A DNA stretch of 64,000 bases from contig LVBW01000024.1 in the NCBI GenBank assembly GCA_001604585.1, positions 1 to 64,000 of the forward strand, in the 5' to 3' direction. Below, one piece after another: positions 49,765-61,111 of this stretch. The notes beneath the pieces are model-generated. The model was not told the DNA's origin. It did no database searches and was given only the letters and a program-made list of their open reading frames with translations. The position numbers were made by a program, and so were the translations under genes. The stretch's first letter is position 1. Every line of letters starts with the position of its first letter. The stretch comes from Puniceicoccales bacterium Verruco_02. GTDB lineage: Bacteria; Verrucomicrobiota; Verrucomicrobiia; Opitutales; Oceanipulchritudinaceae.

Positions 49765-50853
49765 TCAGGGGACGAGGCGCGGCTCTGCCGGAGGCTTGGA
49801 TAGCGAGCCTCGCAAAACAACTGTGGTGTCGAACACTACGGAGTTCACCAGCTCATCGCCGCCCTTGCCACGCATTGCGTCGATACGCCTCATCATGACC
49901 TCCACGGCCCTCGCCCCCATAGCCCGCAGAGGCTGACGCACAGTGCATAGCTGGGGCACCGTGGTGCGGGCGGCAATAGTGTCGTCAAACCCGGCTATGG
50001 ACACATCGTCGGGGATGCGGATACCCGCTGACGCGAGGGCCTCCATGCAACCTATGGCAATGGCATCGTTTGCGCAGAAAATGGCATCCGGCAGGGGCTT
50101 CCCCTTGTTGGCGGACAGCCACGCATTCATCGCGCGGCAACCCTCGGCAGCGGCAAAGTTTGTAACAACAAGCAAATCGGGGTCGGGCACGATGCCAGCC
50201 TCGCGCAGGGCGGAGAGGTAGCCGCTTATGCGGCGCTCCGGGCCGACAAGGCCGCGAGGGCCGGACACATGCATGATGCGCCTGTGCCCCATCGCAATCA
50301 TGGCCTTGACCATCTCCTTTGCCCCCCGCTCCTCGTTGCTTTCGATGTTGACGAATGCCTCGGACTCGGTGTTGGCGTGCAGGGCCACGAAGGGAGTGTG
50401 ATGCGGAAGCATGGCGGCCAGCTCCTGATTGAAAAGCGGCGCAACGAGTATCATCCCGTCGATGCGCCCGTCGCACATGCCGCAGACCTTGGCCATGTCC
50501 TCGCTCCAACTGCGGAAGGTGAACACGGTGGCGTTCTGGGCGTGGCGGCTCGTGGCCTCGATTATGCCGTTGAATATCTCCACAAAGTAGTTGTTCAACT
50601 CCTCGTCGGCCCACACAACGGACACGCCGATAGTGTTCATGCGCCGCTTGACCAGGGCGCGGGCCGCAACATTTGGCCGATAACCCAAAGCCTCGGCCGC
50701 CTCGATTATCTTGGCACGGGTCTGCTCCGATATGCGCGCAGAAGTGCGCGTCTCGTTGAGCGCGGCCGACACCGCCATCGCCGAGACACCGGCAGCACGC
50801 CCGACATCGGCCAAAGTGGCCGCACGGACGTTCTTCTTCTTCCTCACGTTCAT
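49765..50853 (-). CDS. LacI-family transcriptional regulator
   Basis: ATLADVGRAAGVSAMAVSAALN HTH, YRPNVAARALVKRRMNTIGV, periplasmic-binding-like sensor domain. Confidence 0.95.
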   Translation of the reverse strand: MNVRKKKNVRAATLADVGRAAGVSAMAVSAALNETRTSARISEQTRAKIIEAAEALGYRPNVAARALVKRRMNTIGVSVVWADEELNNYFVEIFNGIIEATSRHAQNATVFTFRSWSEDMAKVCGMCDGRIDGMILVAPLFNQELAAMLPHHTPFVALHANTESEAFVNIESNEERGAKEMVKAMIAMGHRRIMHVSGPRGLVGPERRISGYLSALREAGIVPDPDLLVVTNFAAAEGCRAMNAWLSANKGKPLPDAIFCANDAIAIGCMEALASAGIRIPDDVSIAGFDDTIAARTTVPQLCTVRQPLRAMGARAVEVMMRRIDAMRGKGGDELVNSVVFDTTVVLRGSLSKPPAEPRLVP

Positions 50854-51149
50854 AGGGACATACACAAGGGTGGGGACAGGCCCAAGGACAGGCAGGTTCC
50901 AAGAGCGCATTTGAAAACGCTTTTCAGCCACTTGCAAGCAAGCTCAGGAACAAGAAAGACATATACCTCAACAAGAATGACACCGATAATCACACCATAT
51001 CAAGCCTTCATCAGTCCAATCAACGCAAAGAACAGCGGAACAAGAATGCAGGAGCGAACACGAAACTCACATCCGCAGGAATACGCGCAAAGAATTTCAG
51101 GCGATTCCTGAAAAGGAAAATATGATAGACAAATCTGCTTGACTAGAGC

Positions 51150-51165
51150 GATTTAACGTTAAATC
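51150..51165. promoter_or_regulatory. LacI-type operator-like palindrome, copy 3 (perfect)
   Basis: GATTTAACGTTAAATC, a perfect 16-bp palindrome, preceded by TTGACT-N5. Confidence 0.78.
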
Positions 51166-51306
51166 AGTAAATGTAACTACTCTACCCCTCGGTACGCCTG
51201 CAACACCCACTTGTAACGAACAAGCATCAGTGTTTTCGCTTTTTCTGGCCCGACACGTAAAAATCGGCCAGCGTCACAATACCTTACACAATCAACATCA
51301 CACTAC

Positions 51307-54090
51307 GTGCAATCCTCCAGCATTCCATCCCTTAAGAAGCACGACTGCGGCATCCTCGTCCGCACCGGCTCCGGTGAACTCATCAGTCTGGACATCTTTT
51401 CAGACAGCATAATCGGCGTCCGCGCAACGAGCCTCCCGGAGCTGCCAAGTAACGACAGCTTCATGGTCGTGGAAGAAAACCGCGAAGCCTGCGCCTTCGA
51501 GTGCGGCGAGGAAAACGGCTCCTTCTGGCTCTCGACAGCCAAGGTGAAGGCAAGCGTCTGCGCCGACTGCGGCCAGGTCAGCTTCTTCGACAAGGACGGC
51601 AAGGCCATCCTGCGCGAAGTTGAGGGCGGGCGCAAGATGACGCCTGTCAACGAAATGGGCGAAGACACCTTCCGCGTGGAGCAGAAGTTCCACTACGACA
51701 ACGTGAACGTGCTCATGGGGCTTGGCGGCCATCAGGACGGCATAGCCAACTACAAGGGCCACGACTGCAACCTTACCCAGTACAACTGCATCGACATTGT
51801 CACCTACTTCTCGACCGACGCCAACTACGGCCTTCTCTGGGACAACGACTCTATCACCAAGTTCGGCGATCCGCGCGAGCACGGCAAACTCGGCAGCGTC
51901 TTCAAGCTCTACAACGAAGACGGCGTCGAAGGCGGCCTGACGGCCCGCTACTACGGCGACAGCGCCTTTGCCTACACACAGGTGAAGCGCGACGAGGACC
52001 AGATCGAATACTCCTTCTTCGAGGAACGCCCCTACGCGCCCAAGGAGTTCAACTTCGACAAAGGCTCCATCAAGTGGACCGGCTTCATCGAAGCACCCGA
52101 GGACGGCGTTTACAAGCTGCGCAGCTACGGCTCGCACTACATCAAGGTGACAATCGACGGGGTGGAATACGTCAACAAGTGGCGCCAGAACTGGATGCCT
52201 TGGCAGAACCTCTTCGAGATCCCCATGAAGGCGGGCCAGAAGCTTCCTGTCACTGTCGAGTGGAACTCGAACGGCGGCTTTTGCGCTCTTCAGGCCCTGT
52301 CCCCCTCCTGCCCCTGCTACAAGGAAGAGATCGCCCTTGAAAGCGAAGTGGGCGAACAGATCCGCTACTACTTTATTTACGGCGAAAGCGTGGACGAGCA
52401 GATCGCCGGTTACCGCAAGCTGACGGGCAAGGCCACGATGCTGCCGCGCTGGACGATGGGCCTCTGGCAGAGCCGCGAGCGTTACGAAACGCAAAAAGAC
52501 CTGCTGGATGTCTGCGCAGAGTTCCGCAAGCGCGAGATACCGCTGGACTGCATAGTGCAGGACTGGCAGTTCTGGGGGCCGGACGGCTGGGGCACGCAGG
52601 ATTTCGACCCCAAGCGCTTCCCCGATCCCGACGGCATGATACGGGACATCCACGAGAAGTACAACGCCAAGCTGCTCATCACGGTGTGGGCCAAGTTCAA
52701 CAAGCACACCGAGCAGTTCAAGCACATGTATGAAAAGGGCTGGATATACAAAAAACAGCCCGACACGGACATCCCCGACTGGCTGGGCTACCCCTACGGC
52801 TTCTACGACGCCTTCAACGAGGACGCGGGCCGCTACTTCTGGGATCTTGCCAACGAAAAACTCTTCAAGAACGGTGCCAGCAACGGCGCCGACGCATGGT
52901 GGCTTGACGCGACAGAGCCGGACATCGTCTCGAACGTGGCGGTAAAGCTCCGCAAGGAGGACATGAACCCCACGGCCAAGGGCAGCGGAGCACGCGTTTA
53001 CAACGCCTTCTCCATCAACCAGTGCCGCTGGGTGTATGAAGGCCAGCGCAAGGCCGACCCGACAAAGCGCGTGACGATCCTCACCCGCTCTTCCTACGCA
53101 GGCCACCAGCGCTACGGCGCGGCCACTTGGAGCGGCGACGTGGCCAGCCGTTGGGAAGACCTCAAAAAGCAGATCCCCTGCGGGCTTAACTTCTGCGCAT
53201 CGGGCATTCCCTACTGGACGACGGACATCGGCGGCTTCGCTGTCGAGGCCCGCTACGAAAAGCCCATCGGCGAGGACGTGGAGGAGTTCCGCGAGCTTCA
53301 GATGCGCTGGTACCAGTTCGGTGTCTTCAACCCCTTCTTCCGCGTTCACGGCCAGTTCCCCTTCCGCGAGGTGTTCCGCCTCGTGCCCGAGGAGCACCCC
53401 GTTTACAAGGCGATGGTCGCCTACAACAAGCTGCGCTACCGCCTGCTGCCCTACCTCTACTCGATGGTGGGTGCTGTCACCTTGGACGACTACACGATGC
53501 TGCGCGCCCTGTTCATGGACTTCCCCGGCGACGCCAATGTGCGCGACATCGAGGACGAGTTCATGTTCGGCCCCGCCTTCCTCGTCGCCCCGGTTACGGA
53601 CTACAAGGCCCGCAGCCGCAAGGTTTACCTGCCCGCAGGTGCCACATGGTATGACTTCCACACGAACAAGCAGTACCTGGGCGGTCAGACCATCACGGTC
53701 GAGGCCCCGCTCGAAGAGGTGCCGCTCTTTGTGCGCGCCGGAAGCATCATCCCCTTCGGCCCCGAGGTGCAGTACGCCAACGAGAACCCGGACGGCCCGG
53801 TGCAGCTTCGCGTCTATCCCGGTGCAGATGGCCAGTTCGGCATCTATCAGGACGAGGGCGACGGCTACGGCTACGAAAAGGGCGACTATTCACGCAGCCT
53901 GCTACAGTGGAACGACGCCGCCTCGACGCTGACAATCGGCGCTCGCATCGGCTCCTTCCCCGGCATGAACCCCAAGAGGCAGGTGTCCGTGGTCCTTGCC
54001 GCAGAGGGCAAGGCCGCTGGCAAGGAACTGTCCACCACGGTGGATCAGTCCCTGACCTACTCGGGCGAAGCTGTCACTGTTAAGCTTTAG
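51307..54090 (+). CDS. GH31 alpha-glycosidase (alpha-xylosidase-like) with PA14-like insert
   Basis: WWLDATEPD nucleophile motif, [26 protein letters not shown] acid/base motif; PA14-like block [10 protein letters not shown]...[29 protein letters not shown] start; no signal peptide. Confidence 0.9.
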   Translation: MQSSSIPSLKKHDCGILVRTGSGELISLDIFSDSIIGVRATSLPELPSNDSFMVVEENREACAFECGEENGSFWLSTAKVKASVCADCGQVSFFDKDGKAILREVEGGRKMTPVNEMGEDTFRVEQKFHYDNVNVLMGLGGHQDGIANYKGHDCNLTQYNCIDIVTYFSTDANYGLLWDNDSITKFGDPREHGKLGSVFKLYNEDGVEGGLTARYYGDSAFAYTQVKRDEDQIEYSFFEERPYAPKEFNFDKGSIKWTGFIEAPEDGVYKLRSYGSHYIKVTIDGVEYVNKWRQNWMPWQNLFEIPMKAGQKLPVTVEWNSNGGFCALQALSPSCPCYKEEIALESEVGEQIRYYFIYGESVDEQIAGYRKLTGKATMLPRWTMGLWQSRERYETQKDLLDVCAEFRKREIPLDCIVQDWQFWGPDGWGTQDFDPKRFPDPDGMIRDIHEKYNAKLLITVWAKFNKHTEQFKHMYEKGWIYKKQPDTDIPDWLGYPYGFYDAFNEDAGRYFWDLANEKLFKNGASNGADAWWLDATEPDIVSNVAVKLRKEDMNPTAKGSGARVYNAFSINQCRWVYEGQRKADPTKRVTILTRSSYAGHQRYGAATWSGDVASRWEDLKKQIPCGLNFCASGIPYWTTDIGGFAVEARYEKPIGEDVEEFRELQMRWYQFGVFNPFFRVHGQFPFREVFRLVPEEHPVYKAMVAYNKLRYRLLPYLYSMVGAVTLDDYTMLRALFMDFPGDANVRDIEDEFMFGPAFLVAPVTDYKARSRKVYLPAGATWYDFHTNKQYLGGQTITVEAPLEEVPLFVRAGSIIPFGPEVQYANENPDGPVQLRVYPGADGQFGIYQDEGDGYGYEKGDYSRSLLQWNDAASTLTIGARIGSFPGMNPKRQVSVVLAAEGKAAGKELSTTVDQSLTYSGEAVTVKL

Positions 54091-54104
54091 TCGATTACTT
54101 TCAC

Positions 54105-54140
54105 GCATCCGGGGTCGCCTTCTGGCGCGGCCCCGGATGC
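54105..54140 (+). terminator. Hairpin downstream of GH31
   Basis: 14-bp stem GCATCCGGGGTCGC/GCGGCCCCGGATGC with one wobble pair. Confidence 0.6.
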
Positions 54141-54239
54141 CGTGAGCCGGACATGTTAACGGCCTGTCCGCACTACCTGTCTGCAACATACCCTGTTGCG
54201 GCTGACTGCTTGTGTTTGTACGCTCCAGCTCTCCAGACG

Positions 54240-56747
54240 ATGAAGCACTTACTCCGCCCCGCCCTGCTCCTTTCACTGGCCTTTGTCGGCATTCTGACTG
54301 CCTGCGAAAAGAAAGCTGATAATGCGCCCCGTTCCCAGCTGCCTGATTCTCCCTTGAGCGAAATAAACGGCATGATCGAAATGCCCGCCCCGGCAGCGGA
54401 CCTCATTTCCGAAGGGCTGCCGATAGGCAACGGGCGCATGGGAATGCTGCTCTCGGGCGGCATCGACAGGCAAAGTAACGCCATTTGCGAGGACAGCGTA
54501 TGGTCGGGCTGGCAAAACGACTTTGCCGACAAGGCCGAGGCGGCGGAATATGTAGAGCCAATTCGCGAACTGTTCAGGCAGGGCAAAATCAGCGAGGCGC
54601 AGGATCTGATCAACAAGACCCAGATCAGCCGCATGGACGACGGGCAGGGCCACGGCACCTACGAGGCCTACGGCACTTACGAAATGCTCGCGCGGCTGGA
54701 AATCGAGACAAACCTCGATGCGTCCAAAGCCACAGATTACCGACGCTCTCTGGCAATGAATGTGGGGCTTGTACGAACACGTTTTTCCATCGACGGAGTG
54801 GCTTACTGGCGCGATGCCTTCGCCAGCCGACCGGACGAAGTTCAGGTCATGCACTTCGAGGCCAGCAAAACCGGCCATATCACGTTCTCCGCCACCCTAT
54901 CCCGCCCGGACACAAACGCCACAGTCACGGCGGACGGGAAGGACGCGCTGCTTCTCTCTGGCTGGAACCTCGACAAGGACGGCAGGCCCGCACTCGAATA
55001 CGCCTGCCGCCTCGGTGCCACGGCCAAGGGCGGAAGCGTGGAAGTGAAGGACGGCAAACTCGTCTTTACCGGCTGCGACAAGGTGACGCTCTACATCACG
55101 GCGGGCACCAATTACAAGGGCATGAAAAGCTGGCCCGACTACCTAGACAAGAGCGGCGCCCACCTGTCCCGCACAAAGGAGCAGTTGGAAGCGGCTCGCG
55201 CCAAGGATTTGGCCATACTAGGTAAGGCACATGTGAAGGATTTTGAAAGCCTCTACAATAGATGCGGCATGTATCTGGATCTGGCGAAAGAAGAATACTC
55301 CTCATATGCCAAGGATGCGAACGATACCCCCGCCCGCCTCGACGCCTTCAAAAAGACCCTCGCGGACAACAGCCTCATCTGCACCTACTTCAACTTTGGC
55401 CGCTACCTGCTTATTTCCAGCTCCCGCGAGGGCGACCTGCCCGCGAACCTGCAAGGCATCTGGACGGTCAACTTCTATGAAAAGGACAAGGGCCGCTGGA
55501 ACTACTACACGCCCTGGAACGGCGACTATCACGCCAACGTCAACATCCAGATGAACTACTGGCCCGCGTTCAAGGCAAACCTCGCCGACTGCGCAGGCCC
55601 CGTTTACGACTTTATCGAAGCCTTGCCCGGACCGGGCGCTGTCACGGCCAAAGTCCAGCACGGCTGCGAAGGCTGGACCACGCACACTATGAACAACGTC
55701 TGGGGCTACACCTCGCCGGGCTGGGAGGCGAGCTGGGGCCACTTCCCAATGGCAGGCCCCTGGATGGCCACACATATCTGGGAAGCCTACGCCTACACGC
55801 TCGACAAGGACTTTCTCTCCCGCATGTGGCCTACGCTCAAAGGCTCCGCCGAGTTCATCCTAAGCTGGATGATCCCCGACGAGAACGGCCAGCTAGTCTC
55901 CGGCCCGTCGGAGTCCCCCGAAAACCGCTTCCGCCTGCCCGATGGCAAGATAGGCTACTTCTGCATGGGGCCGACGATGGACCAGCAGCTCGCCTCGCAG
56001 CTACTAAGCGAAACGCTGCGCAGCGCAAAGGTGCTGGGCATAGAGGACGCCTTCACAGCCCGCTGCGCCGAGGCGCTCGCCCTCATCCGGCCAACGCAGA
56101 TCGGCCCCGACGGGCGCATAATGGAATGGTCAGAACCCTTCGAAGAAGTCGAGCCGGGACACCGCCACACCTCCCACCTTTTCGCCGTATATCCCGGCTA
56201 CGACATCACACCCGAAACGACGCCAGAGCTGGCCGCCGCCGCCCGCAAGAGTCTGGAATACCGCATATTCCACGGCGGCGGCTACACCGGCTGGAGCCGC
56301 GCCATGATGATAGGCCAGTGGGCACGTCTGAACGACGGAGTGAAGGCCTACGAGAACCTTCAGGCCCTGCTGGCAGAGTCCACCCTGCCGAACCTCTTCG
56401 ACACCCACCCGCCCTTCCAGATCGACGGCAACTTTGGCGCAACGGCGGCCATTATCGAGATGCTCATGCAGAGCCAGCTATTGCCCGATGGGACAGTGCG
56501 CATCAAGCTGCTCCCCGCCCTGCCCGGCCAGTGGCCCACGGGGAAAATCGAGGGCATCCGCGCACAGGGCGCGGTCACTGTGGACATCGAATGGCGGGAA
56601 GGGGCGCTTAAATACGTAATCCTTTGTGCGGACAAGGACATCGAAGCCGAACTGAACCTTGGCCACCTGCGCGGCAAAGTCAGCCTAAGAGCGGGCCAGC
56701 CGCAGAAGCTCGACGCAGCCTTCAGCCCCCTGCAAGGCTGCAAATAG
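54240..56747 (+). CDS. GH95 alpha-L-fucosidase-like lipoprotein
   Basis: Lipobox [77 protein letters not shown]. Confidence 0.9.
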   Translation: MKHLLRPALLLSLAFVGILTACEKKADNAPRSQLPDSPLSEINGMIEMPAPAADLISEGLPIGNGRMGMLLSGGIDRQSNAICEDSVWSGWQNDFADKAEAAEYVEPIRELFRQGKISEAQDLINKTQISRMDDGQGHGTYEAYGTYEMLARLEIETNLDASKATDYRRSLAMNVGLVRTRFSIDGVAYWRDAFASRPDEVQVMHFEASKTGHITFSATLSRPDTNATVTADGKDALLLSGWNLDKDGRPALEYACRLGATAKGGSVEVKDGKLVFTGCDKVTLYITAGTNYKGMKSWPDYLDKSGAHLSRTKEQLEAARAKDLAILGKAHVKDFESLYNRCGMYLDLAKEEYSSYAKDANDTPARLDAFKKTLADNSLICTYFNFGRYLLISSSREGDLPANLQGIWTVNFYEKDKGRWNYYTPWNGDYHANVNIQMNYWPAFKANLADCAGPVYDFIEALPGPGAVTAKVQHGCEGWTTHTMNNVWGYTSPGWEASWGHFPMAGPWMATHIWEAYAYTLDKDFLSRMWPTLKGSAEFILSWMIPDENGQLVSGPSESPENRFRLPDGKIGYFCMGPTMDQQLASQLLSETLRSAKVLGIEDAFTARCAEALALIRPTQIGPDGRIMEWSEPFEEVEPGHRHTSHLFAVYPGYDITPETTPELAAAARKSLEYRIFHGGGYTGWSRAMMIGQWARLNDGVKAYENLQALLAESTLPNLFDTHPPFQIDGNFGATAAIIEMLMQSQLLPDGTVRIKLLPALPGQWPTGKIEGIRAQGAVTVDIEWREGALKYVILCADKDIEAELNLGHLRGKVSLRAGQPQKLDAAFSPLQGCK

Positions 56748-56818
56748 TAAGCATAAAACGACGCCCCGCAGAGGCGTCCCTACCCCTGCACAGACAACAA
56801 CCTGCACAACGTGACTTT

Positions 56819-59650
56819 ATGAAAGCAAGCCTACTTACGATACCCCTTATGCTTGCGGCCAGCGCCGCCAGCGCCGCACTATCCACACAAACCCTCAACG
56901 AAGGCTGGCGCTTCAGCCTCGGCGAACAGCCAGCCTTGGTCACCACCCCCGGCTACGACGACAGCACATGGCAGAGCGTGCGCGTACCGCACGACTGGGC
57001 CATATCCGGCCCCTTCGACCCCGATACACACGGATACTCCGGCAAGCTGCCCTGGCGCGGCGTTGGCTATTACAGAACGACGCTCGACCTCTCCGCGCTC
57101 GAAAGCGGGCAACGGGTGTATCTCGACTTCGACGGGGTGATGGCCAAGAGCAAGGTGTACGTAAATGGCCAGCTCGCGGGCGGCTGGGACTACGGCTACA
57201 ACAGCTTCCGCGTCGATGCCACACCCTACATAATCCCCGGCGAGGCCAACTCGCTGACCGTCGTGGCCGACACGCGCGAAGGAGTCTGGGACACGCGCTG
57301 GTACCCCGGCGCGGGCATATACCGCAAAGTGGTCCTGCAAATCGACTCCCCCCTGCACATCGCGCACTGGGGCCAGAAGATTACGCACAACGGCGACGAA
57401 CTCTCCGGGCGCAAGCCATCGGTCCTTCGCATCGGTACAAGGCTCGAAAACCACGATAGCGCCGATCGCGAAGTGGAGGTGGAGACCGTCCTCATAAGCC
57501 CCTGCGGCAAGGAAGCAGGCCGCAGCACAAGCCGCGTCAAAGCGCCAGCCAAAGGCGATGTGAGCGCCGCCAACGCCCTGCCTCTTTCCCAGCCCGTCCT
57601 CTGGGACATAGACAACCCCGCCCTTTACACGGTCCAGACCATCGTGCGCAGCGGCAGCGAGGTGCTCGACACGACGAGCATCCGCTACGGCATACGCACC
57701 TTTGCCTTCACAGCCGACGACGGCTTCCACCTCAACGGCCGCCGCGTGCAGCTCTACGGCGTGAACCTGCACCACGACCTTGGCCCCATCGGCGCCGCCT
57801 TCAACCGCCGCGCCGCACAAAGACAGCTTCAAATCATGCAGGAAGCAGGCGTCAACGCCCTGCGCACAAGCCACAACCCGCCAGCACCCGAGGTGCTCGA
57901 CCTTTGCGACGAGATGGGCATCCTCGTCTGGGACGAGGTGTTCGACAAGTGGAACAACACGGCGGGCCGCTTCGAGGGCGAGCCGGACTTGTACGAATTT
58001 GGCCGCAGGCAGGTGCGCAACATGGTCCTGCGCGACCGCAACCACCCAAGCATCGTTGTCTGGAGCGTGGGCAACGAAATCCTAGAAGGGGGCAGCGAGG
58101 ACATCACGCCCGAGCGCACCGCCTACATGGTATCTTTCGTCAAGGAGTTCGACCAGAGCCGCCCCGTGGGCATGGCCAACCACATCCCCGGCATGAGCGA
58201 GAAGCCCAACTTCGAGGCGCTCGACCTCACAGGCTGGAACTACGCGCGCCGCTACTGGCGGATGCACGAGCTGTACCCGGAAAAGCCCATCATTTACTCC
58301 GAGAGCGCGTCCGCAGTGTCCACCCGCGGCTACTACGAGCCTGAACTGCCAGAGCGGCGCACGGACCGCAACCTGAAGACCCTTCAGGTGTGCTCCTACG
58401 ACCTGAACAGCGCCGACTGGTCCGACATAGTTGACGTGGAATTCGCCCTCATGGAAAAGGACCGCTTCGTATCGGGCGAATTCGTGTGGACAGGCATCGA
58501 CTACCTTGGCGAACCAACGCCCTTCGACGCCGAGGCGCGCAGCTCCTACTTCGGCTTTGTTGACCTTTGCGGCCTGCCCAAGGACCGCTTCTACCTTTAC
58601 CGCAGCCACTGGAGGCCCGAAGTGCCCACCGTCCACATCCTGCCGCACTGGAACTGGCAGGGCCGCGAAGGAAAGAACGTGCCCGTCTTCGTTTACACAA
58701 ACGGACACAGCGCGGAGCTGTTCCTTAACGGCAAAAGCCTTGGCAAGCGCGTGAAGGGCGAGGTGCCCCCCCGCGCCGCAACAATCCCCATCGCCTCCGC
58801 CACTGCCACAAGCAGCGCAAAGGGCCACGCCCCCGCTCTGGCCGCCGATGGCGACGAGGACAGCCTCTGGCGGGCAGCAGAGGCCGGGGCCAGCCTCACG
58901 CTCGACCTTGGCAAGGCGGCCAAGCTAGGCTACATCGCCTTTTCCTTCGAGAACAAGGAGAACCTCTACGCATACACGCTGGAAGCTTCCAGCGATGGCC
59001 GTGCATGGAAAAAGCTGACCGACAAGCAGAGCAGCGAATTCCCCCTCTACAGCGGCCCGCGCGAGAAGTACCACACCGTGGACACCACAGCCCGCTACCT
59101 GCGCCTGCGCTTTGGCGAATGCCGCGATGGCAACCTGCCCGCGGTCCGCAGCGTGAAGCTCTACCCCGAGGTGGTGGAGCCGGAATACTACGATGTCAGC
59201 TACCAGTACCGCCTGCGCTGGAACCAAGTAGCCTACGAAGCGGGAGAACTCAAAGCCGTTGCCTACGACAAGAGCGGGGCCAAAATTGGCGAGGCAGTCG
59301 TGCGCACGGCGGGTAAGCCCGCAAAGCTGCGCCTTTCCCCGGACAAGAGCACTCTCGACGACAGCGGCGATGACATGTCCTTCATAGTCGTGGAGGCTCT
59401 GGACAAGGACGGCAACCTTTGCCCCCTTGCCGACCACATGGTGGAATTCTCCATCGAAGGAGCCGGAGAGTTGGCCGGAGCCGACAACGGCAACCCGATG
59501 TGCTTCGAGTCCTTTGCCGACAGCCGCCAGAGCCTGTCCTATGGCAAGGCAGTGCTTGTTATCCGCGCCACCAAGGCGGGGGAAATCAAGGTCAAAGCCA
59601 GCGCCGAAGGACTTGAAGATTCCTGTGTTACGCTTTACGTACGCCCCTAG
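56819..59650 (+). CDS. Secreted GH2 (beta-galactosidase-like) with internal F5/8C-like domain
   Basis: Signal peptide; GH2 sandwich VPHDWAISGPFD, WSVGNEILEGG acid/base, PIIYSESAS nucleophile; discoidin-like segment PIASATATSSAKGHAPALAADGDEDSLWRA...ARYLRLRFGE. Confidence 0.9.
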   Translation: MKASLLTIPLMLAASAASAALSTQTLNEGWRFSLGEQPALVTTPGYDDSTWQSVRVPHDWAISGPFDPDTHGYSGKLPWRGVGYYRTTLDLSALESGQRVYLDFDGVMAKSKVYVNGQLAGGWDYGYNSFRVDATPYIIPGEANSLTVVADTREGVWDTRWYPGAGIYRKVVLQIDSPLHIAHWGQKITHNGDELSGRKPSVLRIGTRLENHDSADREVEVETVLISPCGKEAGRSTSRVKAPAKGDVSAANALPLSQPVLWDIDNPALYTVQTIVRSGSEVLDTTSIRYGIRTFAFTADDGFHLNGRRVQLYGVNLHHDLGPIGAAFNRRAAQRQLQIMQEAGVNALRTSHNPPAPEVLDLCDEMGILVWDEVFDKWNNTAGRFEGEPDLYEFGRRQVRNMVLRDRNHPSIVVWSVGNEILEGGSEDITPERTAYMVSFVKEFDQSRPVGMANHIPGMSEKPNFEALDLTGWNYARRYWRMHELYPEKPIIYSESASAVSTRGYYEPELPERRTDRNLKTLQVCSYDLNSADWSDIVDVEFALMEKDRFVSGEFVWTGIDYLGEPTPFDAEARSSYFGFVDLCGLPKDRFYLYRSHWRPEVPTVHILPHWNWQGREGKNVPVFVYTNGHSAELFLNGKSLGKRVKGEVPPRAATIPIASATATSSAKGHAPALAADGDEDSLWRAAEAGASLTLDLGKAAKLGYIAFSFENKENLYAYTLEASSDGRAWKKLTDKQSSEFPLYSGPREKYHTVDTTARYLRLRFGECRDGNLPAVRSVKLYPEVVEPEYYDVSYQYRLRWNQVAYEAGELKAVAYDKSGAKIGEAVVRTAGKPAKLRLSPDKSTLDDSGDDMSFIVVEALDKDGNLCPLADHMVEFSIEGAGELAGADNGNPMCFESFADSRQSLSYGKAVLVIRATKAGEIKVKASAEGLEDSCVTLYVRP

Positions 59651-59698
59651 CCTGTGCATACTCTGTCCGTGGCCTGTCCAACCCCGCCCGGACCTTAA

Positions 59699-61111
59699 GT
59701 GAGACGCTCCTTACTCAACGCCATCAGCAGCCTGCTGTCCCTGCCGGTCAGCCTACTGGCCCTGCTTGCGCTTGCGCTTCTTTCCTCCGTGCTCGTGTTG
59801 ATGCGCGGGGGAAAGAAGCAGGAGGGTCTGCTTTTCTGGAGCTTTGCCAGAGAGCACCTGCGCGCCTACGTGTCGCAGACAGAGAAGTGGAACCGCGCCC
59901 ATCCCGACTATCAGGTGACTCTGGCCTACATATCCGAACAGGCTCTGACCGACCGCATGATGGGCAGCTTCTTTGCCGGGACGCCCAGCGCAGACATGAT
60001 CGAGATGAACCAGGGGCCGAACGTCAACGCATGGCGAGGGCCGGACGAGGCCACTGGCTACCGCGACCTCGCCCCCCTGCTGCGCCGCGACGGACTGCTC
60101 GACAAGATTAACCCGCCCTCAATCTCACCGTGGACCAGGCAAGGCCGCATCTACGGCCTACCGCACGATGTTCACCCCGTGCTGCTCTGCTACCGGGCGG
60201 ACATTCTGGAAGCGGCGGGCATCGACATGGAAAGCTTGGACACATGGGACGAGTTTTTCGACGCTCTGGCCCCGCTCTGCGTGGATCTGGACGGGGACGG
60301 CTACCGCGACCGCTACGCGCTGGAGCTGTCCGAAACGATGCACTACATGGTCGTAATGCTGGTGGATCAGGCTGGCGGCGTGCTCGTGGACGACGAGGAC
60401 AACGTGCTCATGGACAGCCCCGTCGTGGCCGATGTGCTGGCCCGGCTGGCCCGCCGGGCGGCGGCGCGCGACAAGCTGACGGCAGACATCCCTGTTTTTA
60501 CAGCCGCCGCGGCGCAGCCTCTGCTCAAAGGGCAGGTGCTGGCGTGGCTCTGCCCGGACTGGCGCGTGGCCAACATGTACGACACAGCCCCCGGTCTCGC
60601 TGGCAAGGTGAAGCTGATGCCCCTGCCCGCATGGGAAGAGGGCGGCAGGCGCACAAGCGTTCTAGGAGGCACAATGCTGGGCCTGCCCAAGGTGACGCGC
60701 GGGGGCAATGAAACGGCCGAAGCATCGTGGCAGTTCGCCAAAGATCTGTACTTTTCCAAGGAAACGGCGGAGCTTCTCTTTCGAGAGTCGGGAATAGTCA
60801 CCCCCATACGCGACTACTGGAAGCTGCCCGTGTTCGACGAACCAAGCGACTACTTCTGCGGGCAGCCCTTCGGGCGCATGTTCATCGAGCAGGCCCCTGA
60901 TGTGCCCATGCGAAGCAGCTCGCCCTACCTGCAACAGGCAAGCGAAGAGCTGCTCTCCAGCTTCACCCGCCTTGTCAGCTACGCAAACGCGAACGACCCC
61001 GACGAGCTGCCCGCCCTGCGCATGGAGGCCCAGCGCCTGCTGGCATTGGCAGCAAAGAAAGTGCGTCTGATGGTCGATCGGAGCGCATTCCGGGAAGGGA
61101 GCCTCCGATGA
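59699..61111 (+). CDS. Carbohydrate ABC transporter substrate-binding protein, N-terminally membrane-anchored
   Basis: GTG start; N-terminal TM LSLPVSLLALLALALLSSVLVLM; family 1 SBP features; ATGA overlap with permease. Confidence 0.85.
   Translation: MRRSLLNAISSLLSLPVSLLALLALALLSSVLVLMRGGKKQEGLLFWSFAREHLRAYVSQTEKWNRAHPDYQVTLAYISEQALTDRMMGSFFAGTPSADMIEMNQGPNVNAWRGPDEATGYRDLAPLLRRDGLLDKINPPSISPWTRQGRIYGLPHDVHPVLLCYRADILEAAGIDMESLDTWDEFFDALAPLCVDLDGDGYRDRYALELSETMHYMVVMLVDQAGGVLVDDEDNVLMDSPVVADVLARLARRAAARDKLTADIPVFTAAAAQPLLKGQVLAWLCPDWRVANMYDTAPGLAGKVKLMPLPAWEEGGRRTSVLGGTMLGLPKVTRGGNETAEASWQFAKDLYFSKETAELLFRESGIVTPIRDYWKLPVFDEPSDYFCGQPFGRMFIEQAPDVPMRSSSPYLQQASEELLSSFTRLVSYANANDPDELPALRMEAQRLLALAAKKVRLMVDRSAFREGSLR

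Noticed and set aside
51400-53661. 753-aa minus-strand ORF opposite GH31
   Set aside because: Shadow of the GH31 coding frame; low-complexity V/L/A/E/H composition, no domain motifs
56879-58045. 388-aa minus-strand ORF opposite GH2
   Set aside because: Shadow ORF; the GH2 frame carries catalytic motifs
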